A stretch of 64,000 bases of DNA from Deltaproteobacteria bacterium (GCA_016704445.1 JADJAE010000028.1:1-64000), one strand, 5' to 3'. Positions 48,851 to 57,983 are shown, counted from the first letter of the stretch. A program made the numbers and translations. The notes: generated by a model not told the origin, from the letters alone.

Positions 48851-51800
48851 TCAGACGCGGGGGATGTCCTGGATCTTGAGCAGGCGCTCGAGCCAGAGGC
48901 TGGAGAGCTTCTCCTGCATCCCCGACTGCTTCAGGCGGTCGTTGAGGAAGGGGAAGTCCACGCGGTCGAGATCCTGGTCCTGGTTGAAGCAGGTGAAGAC
49001 CATGCTGACCTTGCCGGTCACCGGGTCGACGTGGCGCTGCAGGCACTGCGCGCAGATCTCCTTCATCATGCACTGCATCGGCGAGTTGATGCTCCCGATC
49101 GCGATGTGCCCGGGCTTCAGGTAGGGCTTCAAGATCTCGTGCCGCGCGGCCTTCACGGCGGCCATCATCCGGTCGCTGCCGATCACGATGAGCCGCTCGC
49201 ACTTCGCCAGATCGATGCCCTGCTGGCCGAGGTCGCCGCGCGCGTAGGCCATCATCGCCTGCACCATGTTGCCCACGTACGAGCGGTCCTGCGGGCGTCG
49301 CGCGGGGATCGCCGGGCCCACGTCGGAGGTCCAGATCACCTGGTCGGCGGAGGCCTCGATGTCGTCCACGCGGAAGAGGTCGGAGGGGTGCTTGTAGCCC
49401 GCGAAGTAGATCACCTCGCAGCCGTTGGCCCGCAGCGCCTTGCCGATGGAGAAGAGCACCGCGTTGCCGAGGCCTCCGCCGCACAGCAGCACGCGCTCGT
49501 TCTTCGGGATCTCCGTCGGCGCCCCGGTCGGGCCCATCACCACCACCGGCTCGCCCACGCGCAGCGCCGCGATGAGCTTCGAGCTCGCGCCCATCTCCAG
49601 CGCGATCATCGAGAGCAGGCCCTTCTCCGGGTCGGTCCACGCGCCGGTCATGGCGAGGCCCTCCATGGCGAGGCGGGTCCCCTCGACCACCGGGGCGAAG
49701 CGCTCGAAGTTCTGCAGGCGGTAGAACTGCCCCGGCTGGAACTTTCGACGCGCCGCGGCGGCCGCACCACCACCTCGACGATCGTCGGCGTGAGCCGCCT
49801 GACCTCGTGCACCACGGCCATGAGCTGGTCGTCGAGCCGCGCCGAAGGCCGTCCACTGCGCGTCGCGCGCGGGCTGCTCGCGCGGGTCGAGCGCCGCGAG
49901 CTCGCCCGCGAAGAGCTCCACCACGGGAGAGCCGTCCTTGGCCGAGGCCATGGCCTTCACCACCGAGCCCGCGTAGACCGGGTGGTTGTCGCCGTAGAAG
50001 CTCACCACCTGCCCCTCCGGGCCGACGTACGACGTGAAGAAGCCCTTGTCGTCCGGCGTCGCGCGCATCACCCCGTCGGCGTCGCGCGCCACCCGGTGCT
50101 GCTGGAAGGCCTTGGTCTTCGCGTTCATCACGAAGGCCCCCGGCAGCTCGCGCTCGTAGGTCACGTTGGGGGAGGTGCCCGCGGCGATGCAGACGGTGCG
50201 CGCCGGGAGCTCGACCACGTCGCCGCTCGCGACGAGCTTGCCGTCCCTCATCTCCATGCGGTCGAAGCGCATCGCCTTCACCGCGCCGTACTGGTCCGGC
50301 ACCGCCTCCTTGGGGGAGAGGTGCTCGATGAAGGTCACGCCCTCCTCGAGAAACTTCTCGATCTCCTCGTGGTTGAGCCGGTACGCCGGGGAGTCGTTGA
50401 TGCCGCGGCGGTAGGCCAGCGACACGCCGCCCCACGCGTCCAGCAGCGCGTTGAAGCGCGGATCACGGCCCTCCGCATGCGCCTTCGCCCGCTCCTCGCG
50501 GATGAGCCTGCCGTGCCCGAGCTGCTCGTGGAGCACCTCCATCTCCTCGGCCGTGTAGGCGCGCGTCGCGGCGTCTTCGCCCAGCTCGCGGCAGAGCGTC
50601 TCGTGGCGCTCCAGCACCTTCTCGACCTGCACCACGTAGTAGGCGCGGAGCTCGGTGGCGGTGTCGATGCCCGTGAGCCCGCCGCCGATCACGATGGCGG
50701 GGAGGCGCACCGGGAGGTTGGCCAGCGCGCTGCGCTTGTAGGCCCCGGTGAGCTGCAGGGCCATGAGGAAGTCCGAGGCCTGGCGGATGCCGCGGATGAG
50801 CCCGTTGGGGATGTCGACCAGCGTCGGCTTGCCCGCGCCCGCGGCGATGGCGACGTGGTGGAAGCCGAGCTGCCACGCGTCGTCGAGGCTGACGGTGCCG
50901 CCGAAGCGCACGCCGCCGTAGATCGCGAGGTGCTTGCGCCGCGCGAGGGAGACGTAGACGAGCGTGAGGAAGTTCTTGTCCCAGCGGACGGTGATGCCGT
51001 ACTCGCTCACGCCGCCGAAGCCGAGGAGCACCCGGTCCTGGAGCTCGACGTACTGGGTGCGGAAGTCCTCCAGCGGCTCGGTGAGCAGCGCCGGGGGGAG
51101 CGGCTCGATCTTCAGGCCGTCGATGCCCGCGACGCCGAAGCCCTCGTTCCAGAGGTAGTGCGCGAGGGTGTAGCCCGCCGGGCCGAGGCCCACGACGAGC
51201 ACGTTCTTGCCGTTGTACGGGAGCGCGTAGGGGCGGCGGGCGCGCAGCGGGTTCCAGCGCGTGAGCAGGTCGTAGATCTCGAAGCCCCACGGCAGCGCGA
51301 GCACGTCCGTCAGGATCGAGGTCTCGATCTGCGGGATGTTCACCGGCTCCTGCTTCTGGAAGATGCAGGCCTTCATGCAGTCGTTGCAGATGCGGTGGCC
51401 GGTGCCCGGCACCATCGGGTTGTCGACCATGATGACCGCGAGCGCCGCGAGCACACGGCCGCCCTGCTTGAGCAGGTGCGCCTCGGAGATCTTCTCGTCG
51501 AGGGGGCAGCCGGTGAGGCCGATGCCCAGGCCGTTGGCCTTGAGCGAGCCGTCCTTGTTGTGCATCCCCTTGGAGCAGCTGTCCTTGCCGCGGTCGTGGC
51601 AGTAGAGGCAGTAGTCGACCTCGTTCATCACGTCGCGCAGGTCGGCCCGGCGGTCGGTGAGGGCGAAGCCGTCGCGCTCGCGGCGGTGGTGCGCGCCGAT
51701 GATCGCCTCCGGGAGCTCGGGCTTCGAGCGCAGCAGCGGGACCAGGTTCTGCGGGTCGAGCGTGCGAGGGAGCCGGAGCGACACCCAGTGGTGGTCGTAG

Positions 51801-52585
51801 TCGTGGTCGACCATGCGCAGAAGGCACCAGCGGTCGACGAGGTCGAGGATCGAGCCGTAGAGCGCCACCGCGTCGGACTCCTGGGCGACCTCCGCAGGGA
51901 GGCCCGCGAGGTCTGCCGAGAGCTGCGGGTGCGCGTGCGCCCCGGCCAGGATCTTACGGGCCCTGGTAAAGTCCTCCTCCGTCGCGACCACCCCGCCGCG
52001 CGCCGCCGCCTTGCGGAACAGCTCCTCGGCGTAGAGCAGCGGGAGCACCGTCTGGGCGACCTCGCGCTCGTCGTTCCAGTGGTCGGGGGCGCCGGTGGCG
52101 AGGGAGAGCGCGGCGCGGGCGGCCTGGTCGAGCCTCGCGCGGTCTGCCACGCCGAGCGACTCGATCTCCGCGCGCTTGCGGCGGGCGGTGCGCTTCTTCA
52201 CGAACTCTCGCTTGAACTCGAAGATCACGCCCTCGCGGCCGATGTCTCCCGCGACGTCGCCGAGCTGCGCCTCGACGCCGAAGAGCCTGCCGAGGAAGTC
52301 CGACACCACCGGGGCGACCGCCACCAGAAGCTCGGAGATCTCCTCCGGGCTCGACCCATGTCCCCCATCATGGCGGTACGCCACGAAGCGATCCCAGAGC
52401 CCGGGGTCGAGGACCGCGCGCGCGTGCGCGTCGAAGGCATCCATCAGCCTCGGGAGCTGCGCGACGTCCCGGAGGTCTTCGTAGCTGAAGCCGCTGATGC
52501 CCGCGGTGAAGGCGCGGGGCGGCGGCGGGAGGGTGTCTCGGTCGATCACACGGTCGGAAAGCGTGGCAGTGAAGGCGATGTTCAT
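48851..52585 (-). CDS. large Fe-S flavoprotein: GltD-like NAD(P)H oxidoreductase plus PyrK-like electron transfer half
   Basis: 1,244 residues from ATG 52585. N-terminal 300 residues are helical and unfamiliar. Then Cys clusters YCLYCHDRGKDSCSKG and HRICNDCMKACIFQK (ferredoxin-like, as in GltD); FAD site VLVVGLGPAGYTLAHYLWNE; second dinucleotide site AIVIGGGLTGIDTATEL. The C-terminal 330 residues resemble ferredoxin reductase/PyrK: FQPGQFYRL (FAD), VLLCGGGLGNAVL (NAD), and late Cys in CMMKEICAQC and FTC (2Fe-2S). Between about 49750 and 49845 the frame is displaced by two compensating indels; the shifted frame reads LDDQLMAVVHEVRRLTPTIV. Likely role: electron bifurcation or NADPH-linked reduction; partner unknown. 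Confidence 0.75.
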   Translation of the reverse strand: MNIAFTATLSDRVIDRDTLPPPPRAFTAGISGFSYEDLRDVAQLPRLMDAFDAHARAVLDPGLWDRFVAYRHDGGHGSSPEEISELLVAVAPVVSDFLGRLFGVEAQLGDVAGDIGREGVIFEFKREFVKKRTARRKRAEIESLGVADRARLDQAARAALSLATGAPDHWNDEREVAQTVLPLLYAEELFRKAAARGGVVATEEDFTRARKILAGAHAHPQLSADLAGLPAEVAQESDAVALYGSILDLVDRWCLLRMVDHDYDHHWVSLRLPRTLDPQNLVPLLRSKPELPEAIIGAHHRRERDGFALTDRRADLRDVMNEVDYCLYCHDRGKDSCSKGMHNKDGSLKANGLGIGLTGCPLDEKISEAHLLKQGGRVLAALAVIMVDNPMVPGTGHRICNDCMKACIFQKQEPVNIPQIETSILTDVLALPWGFEIYDLLTRWNPLRARRPYALPYNGKNVLVVGLGPAGYTLAHYLWNEGFGVAGIDGLKIEPLPPALLTEPLEDFRTQYVELQDRVLLGFGGVSEYGITVRWDKNFLTLVYVSLARRKHLAIYGGVRFGGTVSLDDAWQLGFHHVAIAAGAGKPTLVDIPNGLIRGIRQASDFLMALQLTGAYKRSALANLPVRLPAIVIGGGLTGIDTATELRAYYVVQVEKVLERHETLCRELGEDAATRAYTAEEMEVLHEQLGHGRLIREERAKAHAEGRDPRFNALLDAWGGVSLAYRRGINDSPAYRLNHEEIEKFLEEGVTFIEHLSPKEAVPDQYGAVKAMRFDRMEMRDGKLVASGDVVELPARTVCIAAGTSPNVTYERELPGAFVMNAKTKAFQQHRVARDADGVMRATPDDKGFFTSYVGPEGQVVSFYGDNHPVYAGSVVKAMASAKDGSPVVELFAGELAALDPREQPARDAQWTAFGAARRPAHGRGARGQAAHADDRRGGGAAAAARRKFQPGQFYRLQNFERFAPVVEGTRLAMEGLAMTGAWTDPEKGLLSMIALEMGASSKLIAALRVGEPVVVMGPTGAPTEIPKNERVLLCGGGLGNAVLFSIGKALRANGCEVIYFAGYKHPSDLFRVDDIEASADQVIWTSDVGPAIPARRPQDRSYVGNMVQAMMAYARGDLGQQGIDLAKCERLIVIGSDRMMAAVKAARHEILKPYLKPGHIAIGSINSPMQCMMKEICAQCLQRHVDPVTGKVSMVFTCFNQDQDLDRVDFPFLNDRLKQSGMQEKLSSLWLERLLKIQDIPRV

Positions 52586-52784
52586 CGAAGAGGGTCTCCT
52601 CCAGGTCGGTCGCGCGGGCGCTCTATCACAGTTCCCCAGCGATCGCTGTGACGGCCTGAAAGCCCGCAAAGAGTGCGGGGGAGAGGGGTCGGACGACGCA
52701 CCCGGCATTGGGGGACGGAGGCCCTCCGCGGGGTGCCGGTCAACCCATCCCGCGCCCCGGACGCCCTGCTAAGGTCGCGCCGCG

Positions 52785-53777
52785 ATGAACCCGCTCCGAC
52801 TCCTTCTCGCCTGCGCCTCCGTGGCCGCGGGCTGCCGCACTCCCATCCCCTCGGACACGCCAGCGCCCTTCGACGCCGCGGTCGACGCCCTCGACGCCCC
52901 GGCGCTCGCCGAGGCCTCCGCGGACGTCGCGCCCGATCTCCCTTCGGCCGGGCCCACGAGGCTGCGCGTGGCCACCTTCAACGTCCATCGCTTCTTCGAC
53001 ACCACCTGCGACACCGGGCGCTGCGCCGCGGGCGACTACGAGGCGCTCCCCTCCCCCGAGGCCTTCGCGCAGCGCGCCGACGAGATCGCCCGCGCCATCG
53101 AGCGCCTCGACGTCGACGTGGTCTTCCTCCAGGAGGTCGAGACCGCCGCGTCGCTGAGAGCGATCTCCGAGCGCCTCGGCGCAGCGTGGCCCACCTCCGC
53201 CCTCGGCGAGATCGGCACGCCCGCCTCGGTGGACGTCGCCGTCGTCGCGCGCGATCCGCTGCGCGCGGTGCGCACCCACCGCGAGCGGGTGCTGCACCGG
53301 CCGGACGGGAGCAGCACGGTGTTCTCCCGCGAGCTGCTGGAGGTCGAGCTCGACCACGCGGGGCGTCCGGTGATCGTCTTCGCGGCGCACCTGCGCTCGA
53401 TGGTCGACGACGACCCCGGACGGAGGCTCGCCGAGGCGCAGGCCGCCCGGGAGATCCTCGGCGCGCGCGCGACCGAGCGCCCGGAGGCCCTGCTGCTGCT
53501 GGGCGGCGACATGAACGATGTCCCGGGCTCTGCCACGCTCGCGGCGCTGGAGTCCGACGGGGCCCTGGAGAGGGCGACCGCGGGGAGGACCGCGGAGGAG
53601 ATCGCGACCTACGTGTACCGGGGCGCCGGGCTCGCGCTCGACCACGTCTTCAGGGCGCGCGGAGGGGCAGGCGCGGTGATCCCCGAGGAGGTCTCGGTGC
53701 GCTGGGACGCGCAGCCCGCCCGCGGCTACGGCGGCTCGGACCACGCGTCGCTACGCGCGGTCTACCGTTGGGAGTGA
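52785..53777 (+). CDS. endonuclease/exonuclease/phosphatase-fold lipoprotein
   Basis: 330 residues. Lipobox VAAGC, then an acidic linker (FDAAVDALDAPALAEASADV). The EEP domain is complete: RVATFNVHRFFDT, DVVFLQEVET, VFAAHLRSM, LLLLGGDMNDVPGS, ALDHVFRARGG and GYGGSDHASL with the final catalytic His. The fold serves DNases, phosphodiesterases and sphingomyelinases. A surface-located, lipidated member is more likely to be a nuclease or phospholipase acting outside. Divergent from the flavoprotein gene (199 bp between starts); 7 bp before the convergent lipoprotein at 53785. Confidence 0.85.
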   Translation: MNPLRLLLACASVAAGCRTPIPSDTPAPFDAAVDALDAPALAEASADVAPDLPSAGPTRLRVATFNVHRFFDTTCDTGRCAAGDYEALPSPEAFAQRADEIARAIERLDVDVVFLQEVETAASLRAISERLGAAWPTSALGEIGTPASVDVAVVARDPLRAVRTHRERVLHRPDGSSTVFSRELLEVELDHAGRPVIVFAAHLRSMVDDDPGRRLAEAQAAREILGARATERPEALLLLGGDMNDVPGSATLAALESDGALERATAGRTAEEIATYVYRGAGLALDHVFRARGGAGAVIPEEVSVRWDAQPARGYGGSDHASLRAVYRWE

Positions 53778-53784
53778 GGCTTCG

Positions 53785-54822
53785 TCAGCGGGGGCAGATG
53801 AGGTGGACCGTCTCGCAGGCCTCGAAGCTCGGGAAGCTTCGGCCGCAGTCGGCTCCCACGCAGGTGCAGCCGCCGATGGCCACGCAGCGGTTGCCCTGCC
53901 AGTAGATGCCCAGCAGCCGTTCGCAGAAGCCCTCGCCCATCGCCTGCTGCGGGGCGCAGCCAGGCACCGAGGCGTCGGGGCGGATGACCCCAGAGTCACG
54001 GATCACGCCTGAGTCGGGGCGGATGACCCCAGAGTCGCGGATCACGCCTGAGTCGGGGAAGATGACCCCCGAGTCGACGCCGCAGCCGGGGACCGCCCGG
54101 CAGGACACATTGCCCCCCGGGGCGCACGCGCACTGCGTGCAGCGATCGATCATGCACAGCTCGCCCACGCGGCAGATCACTCCGCGGATGTTGCAGGTCG
54201 CAGGCCCCGCGTCGAAGGGCGGCGGCATGACGCCACCGTCGAGGCACGGGGTCATCACGCACAGAAGCCCGCGCGTGCTGCAGCGGCACTCGGCGCAGCG
54301 ATCGGGAAGCGGGCAGGTGGCCCCGAGCGGGCAGATGCTCCCGTCGGGCATCACGCACGCCGTCGGGGTGGTACCGCCGTCGAAGGGAGGCGGAGGGGTG
54401 ACGCCGCCGTCGAGGGGAGGCGGAGGCGGAGGCATCTCGCAGGGGCCGCGGTAGCGATAGGGGCGATCGGGGCAGGCCGAGCTCGCGCCGAAGGTGGCGC
54501 CGTCGCAGCCGCAGAAGGGGGCGACGTCCGCGGTGCAGTCGCGGCTCTGCGCGGGTTGGCAGGTCCACGGGACGCCGCAGCCCTCGGGGCCGACGCACTG
54601 CTCGCCGCGGCCGCACTCCTGCTGCCGGGCGCAGAGGCGCTGCGCGGCGTCGACGATGGGGGTCGGGCGATCGACGGTCACGCCGGTGTCCTGCACGAGG
54701 CCCGCGTCCACGCCGGGGCCCGAGTCGTCGGACGGCGGCGGGCCCACGAGGTACGTCGAGCCGCAGCCCGCGAGGAGCCCCGCGAGACCGAGCGAACAGA
54801 GCAGTCGTGTCGAGTGAAGCAT
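53785..54822 (-). CDS. Cys-rich surface lipoprotein with DSGVIRP repeats
   Basis: 345 residues from ATG 54822; lipobox LLAGC. Cys-rich modules (CGRGEQCVGPEGCGVPWTC; FCGCDGATFGASSAC with Kazal-like spacing) alternate with Pro-rich linkers (PPPPPPLDGGVTPPPPFDGG). Residues about 265-300 carry a 13-residue repeat, DSGVIRDSGVIRP, from a 39-bp DNA repeat around 53976-54066. The C-terminal module (QAMGEGFCERLLGIYWQGNRC; CTCVGADCG) is another Cys-rich unit found in myxobacterial proteins. Function unknown; adhesion or prey contact is a guess only. Second member of the local modular lipoprotein group. Confidence 0.75.
   Translation of the reverse strand: MLHSTRLLCSLGLAGLLAGCGSTYLVGPPPSDDSGPGVDAGLVQDTGVTVDRPTPIVDAAQRLCARQQECGRGEQCVGPEGCGVPWTCQPAQSRDCTADVAPFCGCDGATFGASSACPDRPYRYRGPCEMPPPPPPLDGGVTPPPPFDGGTTPTACVMPDGSICPLGATCPLPDRCAECRCSTRGLLCVMTPCLDGGVMPPPFDAGPATCNIRGVICRVGELCMIDRCTQCACAPGGNVSCRAVPGCGVDSGVIFPDSGVIRDSGVIRPDSGVIRDSGVIRPDASVPGCAPQQAMGEGFCERLLGIYWQGNRCVAIGGCTCVGADCGRSFPSFEACETVHLICPR
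53976..54066 (-). repeat. 39-bp in-frame tandem repeat
   Basis: Two full copies and a partial third encode DSGVIRDSGVIRP. The two full copies differ at one position. Located in the linker of the lipoprotein at 53785-54822. Confidence 0.8.
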
Positions 54823-54870
54823 GGGGACGGTATTACCCCACCGCCGGGGGCTCGTCACCGCGGCTGCGGT

Positions 54871-55839
54871 TCAGCTCACCGGGACGCAGTGGTAGTCGGT
54901 TCCGGGGCAGGCGGTGCAGCGGTCGCCCGAGCAGGTCACGGCCATGTACCCGAAGGCGCAGATGCACTGTCCCCCCGCGGCGCAGGTCGAGTGACGTGGG
55001 CAGGTGATGCTGCCAGGACAGCTGATGGCGCCCGTTCCACAGAAGCTGGAGCGCGCGCAATACCAGTTGGGGTATGCGCAGGAGGTGCCGCAGTCTGCGC
55101 CCGCGCAGGTGCGGCCGACGTAGCCCGGGCGGCACGCGCAGAGGTTGTCGGCGGTGCAGAGGCTGTTCGAGGGGCAGAGCGCGCCGTTGGAGCAGGTCTC
55201 GGTGAAGTTGCCCGCCCCGCAGGACGGCACCACGCAGTGCCCGAGGTCGTCGCAGACCTGCCCCGCGGCGCACCCCGGCCCGCAGGTGCCGCCGCAGTCG
55301 TCGCTGCCGCAGCGCCGGTCGGTGCAGTCGGGGACGAAGGCGTTTACGCAGGTGCCGCTCCAGCGGCCGCTCGGGTCGCAGGTCTCCACCCCGTCGCGGC
55401 AGTACCCCCTGCCCCGAGACGCGGGCGGACCGGGGTAGCAGCTCCGTCGCTCGCCCGGCGCGCAGCGCACCTCGCCGGTGTCGACCGGCACGTCGAGCAC
55501 CATCGGGACATCCACCACCACGCCCCGGTCGACCGGCACGTCGGCCACGCCCAGGTCGAGCACCATCGGCCGGTCTTCTCCCGCGTCCATCGCCACGGGC
55601 GCATCGAAGCCCGAGTCCGCGCGCCCCGCGTCGAAGCCCGCGTCCATCGCCACCGGGGCATCCACCGCAGGGGGAGTGTCCACAATGGGCTCCGCGTCGA
55701 CGGGAGCGACCGCGTCCGTCGGGGCCGCCACGTCTCGTCTCGCGTCGGCCGCTGGGGTCGCGTCGCGCCGCACGTCCGGCTCCGGGAGCGTCCACCCGCA
55801 GCCCGCGATCAGGGCCATCAACCCGAGCGAGCGCCTCAC
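54871..55839 (-). CDS. Cys-rich surface lipoprotein with EGF-like modules
   Basis: 322 residues from a GTG at 55839 overlapping the PEGA protein stop (GTGA). Lipobox LIAGC. Acidic linker of about 90 residues (DATPAADARRDVAAPTDA; VVDVPMVLDVPVDTGE). Then Cys-rich modules: CAPGERRSCYPGPPA, VETCDPSGRWSGTCVNAFVP, CTDRRCGSDDCGGTCGPGC (the CDDLGHC type) and an EGF-like string CTADNLCACRPGYVGRTC followed by CICAFGYMAVTCSG. It is translationally coupled to the PEGA-domain protein, so both may act in the same envelope complex. Function unknown. Confidence 0.75.
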   Translation of the reverse strand: MRRSLGLMALIAGCGWTLPEPDVRRDATPAADARRDVAAPTDAVAPVDAEPIVDTPPAVDAPVAMDAGFDAGRADSGFDAPVAMDAGEDRPMVLDLGVADVPVDRGVVVDVPMVLDVPVDTGEVRCAPGERRSCYPGPPASRGRGYCRDGVETCDPSGRWSGTCVNAFVPDCTDRRCGSDDCGGTCGPGCAAGQVCDDLGHCVVPSCGAGNFTETCSNGALCPSNSLCTADNLCACRPGYVGRTCAGADCGTSCAYPNWYCARSSFCGTGAISCPGSITCPRHSTCAAGGQCICAFGYMAVTCSGDRCTACPGTDYHCVPVS

Positions 55840-56855
55840 CAGCGCACCCGCAGCCCGCCAGGACCGATCGCCACCCGCCGCTGCTGCGGCTGCCCGCTGG
55901 GAGCAGCCTGGTCGAACACCAGCGCGGTCACCGCCAGCGCGACCCCGAGGCCCGCCACCACCGCGAGCCCGTTGACCACGCCCGCCCGGTCGTCGAGCGC
56001 GGTCTGCGTGTCGGCGCGGTCGCCCACGCACGAGACCGGAACCCCGACGCCACCGCAGCGCTGGAGGTAGTCCGACTCCGTCGACGCCCCGTCCACGCCG
56101 AGGCCGAGCGCCGTGACGCCCGCGATCAGCGCCACGGCCCCGGCGACGATGCTCGTCACCTGCCAGGGGCGCAGCCCGCGACGGTACGAGGGGCCGCCCT
56201 CCACGGCGTAGCAGAAGCCGCTGCGCAGCACCGACCCTGGAGCGCACACCACCGCCGCGCTCGCTGGGGTCGATGCCTCGATGGGCACGTCGCGCTCCAG
56301 GCTGACCGCCTCCTGGGTGACGGCTCCGCCGGGGACGTCGAGCGATCGTCGCCAGGTGCGGTAGCCCGCGGCGCGCACCTCGATCTGCAGCGCTCCGGGC
56401 GTGACGATCAGCGGCTCGGCCATCGGCAGCGTACCCGCCACGCGATCGCCCACGCGCACCTCGGCGCCCGGCACCCCGCCGCTGAGCTGCAGCCGGCCGA
56501 CGTGCGACTGCGCCTCCGCGAGCCAGCCCGCGGCCTCGGCCCGGTGCCTCCGCAGCCACGGGTCGTCGCCCATCTCGAGGGCGTCGCGCAGGTGGGCCTC
56601 GGCCTCGGTCCATCGGGCGACGCGCAGCTCGCAGGCGCCCATCTCCCCGAGCGCCCGCGCCGTGCGGCCGTGGTCGAGCGCCTGGCGAAACAGCTCCAGC
56701 GCCCGCTCGTACTCCCCGCGGCGGCAGCGGTCGGCGGCCCGGCGGGCGAGGAAATCCACGTCGTCGGCGTCCTGCGCCGAGGCGCTGGTGGCGACTCCAA
56801 GTAGCCCGAGGGAGACCATCATCGCCGCGCGGCTCACCCGCGCCCTGCCGGACAT
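55836..56855 (-). CDS. periplasmic TPR and PEGA-domain membrane protein
   Basis: 339 residues from ATG 56855. Signal peptide to SASAQ. TPR-like part at about 28-120 (RRGEYERALELFRQAL; RWTEAEAHLRDALEMGDDPW). PEGA domain at about 123-185 (GRLQLSGGVPGAEVRVGDRVAGTLP, GALQIEVRAAGYRTWRRSLDV). Two membrane helices near the C-terminus (VTSIVAGAVALIAGVTALGLG; GLAVVAGLGVALAVTALVF). This arrangement is a frequent myxobacterial product of unknown function. Its start is 31 bp from a large dyad which also fronts the divergent TetR gene, so it is a probable regulated target. Confidence 0.75.
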   Translation of the reverse strand: MSGRARVSRAAMMVSLGLLGVATSASAQDADDVDFLARRAADRCRRGEYERALELFRQALDHGRTARALGEMGACELRVARWTEAEAHLRDALEMGDDPWLRRHRAEAAGWLAEAQSHVGRLQLSGGVPGAEVRVGDRVAGTLPMAEPLIVTPGALQIEVRAAGYRTWRRSLDVPGGAVTQEAVSLERDVPIEASTPASAAVVCAPGSVLRSGFCYAVEGGPSYRRGLRPWQVTSIVAGAVALIAGVTALGLGVDGASTESDYLQRCGGVGVPVSCVGDRADTQTALDDRAGVVNGLAVVAGLGVALAVTALVFDQAAPSGQPQQRRVAIGPGGLRVRW

Positions 56856-56885
56856 CGGGCGGACTCTGCGAAATCTTCGGCCCGA

Positions 56886-56918
56886 GGGCAATGATCCATC
56901 GCCGCTGGATGATTGCCC
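56886..56918. promoter_or_regulatory. TetR-type operator in a divergent promoter
   Basis: Inverted repeat of 13-bp arms (12 of 13 paired) around a 7-bp spacer: GGGCAATGATCCA / TGGATGATTGCCC. It lies 34 bp upstream of the TetR GTG and 30 bp upstream of the PEGA-protein start, so one site could control both. Confidence 0.65.
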
Positions 56919-56952
56919 CGCACCCGTCCGCTCTGATAGCGAACCGGTTGCC

Positions 56953-57558
56953 GTGACCGGAACCCCTCCAAAGCCCACCAGCGACCCGGCGCGGCGGCAG
57001 CTCGTCCTGCAGACCGCCGCCCGGCTGCTGCGTCACTACGGCCCGATGAAGACCACCATCGCCGACATCGCTCGGGAGGCGGGCATCGGCGTGGGGAGCG
57101 TGTACCTGGAGTTCTGCTCGAAGGACGACATCGTCGAGGCGCTCTCCAGCGACGGCCACGGGCGGGTCATCGCCGCCATGCGCGACGCGCTCTCGGTCGA
57201 GGGACCTTGGGCCGACCGGCTGCGCGCCATGCTCGACGCGCGCTTCGCGGCCTTCTTCCAGCTCTCCGACGAGGGCGCCCACGCGGCCGACCTGCTCTGC
57301 TGCGAGCGCAGCGCGGTGCAGAGCGTCCACAAGCGCTTCCTCGAGGAGCAGCACGCCCTGGTCACCGGCTTCCTCGCCGAGGCCCACCGCGCAGGGGAGT
57401 TCGCCGTCGACGACGCGGACGCCGCCGCCCACGCCCTCCTCACCGCCTACGAGACCCTGACGCCGCCCTTCCTCTATGCGCGCTGCCGCGAGGGCGCAGA
57501 GGCGAGGCAGGCGTCCTTACATCACCTGGTACTGCGCGGTCTGCTACGCCGAGGCTGA
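56953..57558 (+). CDS. TetR family transcriptional regulator
   Basis: 201 residues from a GTG at 56953. The N-terminal HTH is clear: RRQLVLQTAARLLRHYGPMK, TTIADIAREAGIGVGSVYLEF, SKDDIVEAL. The C-terminal ligand domain is helical (AMLDARFAAFFQLSDEGAHA; FLEEQHALVTGFLAEAHRAGE). TetR regulators bind dyads at divergent promoters and release them on ligand binding. A well-formed dyad sits between this gene and the PEGA/Cys-rich lipoprotein pair, which is the likely target. The inducer cannot be predicted. Confidence 0.88.
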   Translation: MTGTPPKPTSDPARRQLVLQTAARLLRHYGPMKTTIADIAREAGIGVGSVYLEFCSKDDIVEALSSDGHGRVIAAMRDALSVEGPWADRLRAMLDARFAAFFQLSDEGAHAADLLCCERSAVQSVHKRFLEEQHALVTGFLAEAHRAGEFAVDDADAAAHALLTAYETLTPPFLYARCREGAEARQASLHHLVLRGLLRRG

Positions 57559-57983
57559 CTTCCGCTTCTTCGGCTTCGGCAGCTTGCCCACGCGAGGGTC
57601 TCCCCGGCGCACGAGCTCGCAGGCCCACAGCACCTCCTCCTCGAAGCTCTCCGCCGCGGCGGGGATCACCTGCCACCCGCTCTCTCCCGGCCCGAACACC
57701 GTGATCGAGCGGATCGACGGCAGCTCCTTGCGCAGCGAGTCGTGGTGCTCGGCGGTGGTGGCGATCCACACGCCGTCGTCGGCCGTGCCGCGCCATCGCG
57801 CAGGACCAGCACGATGCGCGGCCCCACGTAGATCGCGGTGCACCCGAACATCGGCCTCGTGGTGGGGCGGAGCACCTCGAGCTCGTCGAGCACGAACGCG
57901 AAGGGCACCTTCTTCGGCGTCCTGCCTGCCTTCACCCCGAGCGCCTCTTCCGCGATCGCCGCGGGATCCCTCTGCTTCACCAT
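57544..57983 (-). CDS. TfoX-N-domain-like small protein (one frameshift)
   Basis: About 146 residues if one missing base near 57795 is restored. The N-terminal part reads VPFAFVLDELEVLRPTTRPM and FGCTAIYVGPRIVLVLRD, similar to the TfoX/Sxy N-terminal domain. The second part, in another frame, reads ADDGVWIATTAEHHDSLRKE, GPGESGWQVIPAAAESFEEE and ends in KLPKPKKRKSASA. The joined form looks like a single compact domain. TfoX-type proteins influence competence in some bacteria, but small stand-alone versions are of unknown role. It overlaps the TetR gene end by 15 bp convergently. Confidence 0.55.

Noticed and set aside
48153..50435. Long alternative frame antisense to cysE and overlapping the flavoprotein.
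   Set aside because: High G+C third-position shadow; Arg/Gly/Ala-rich, no motifs except where it exposes the flavoprotein indel.
54871..57432. An 853-residue frame covering the lipoprotein and the region behind the TetR gene.
   Set aside because: Only the last 322 residues are protein-like; the rest is antisense to the PEGA and TetR genes.
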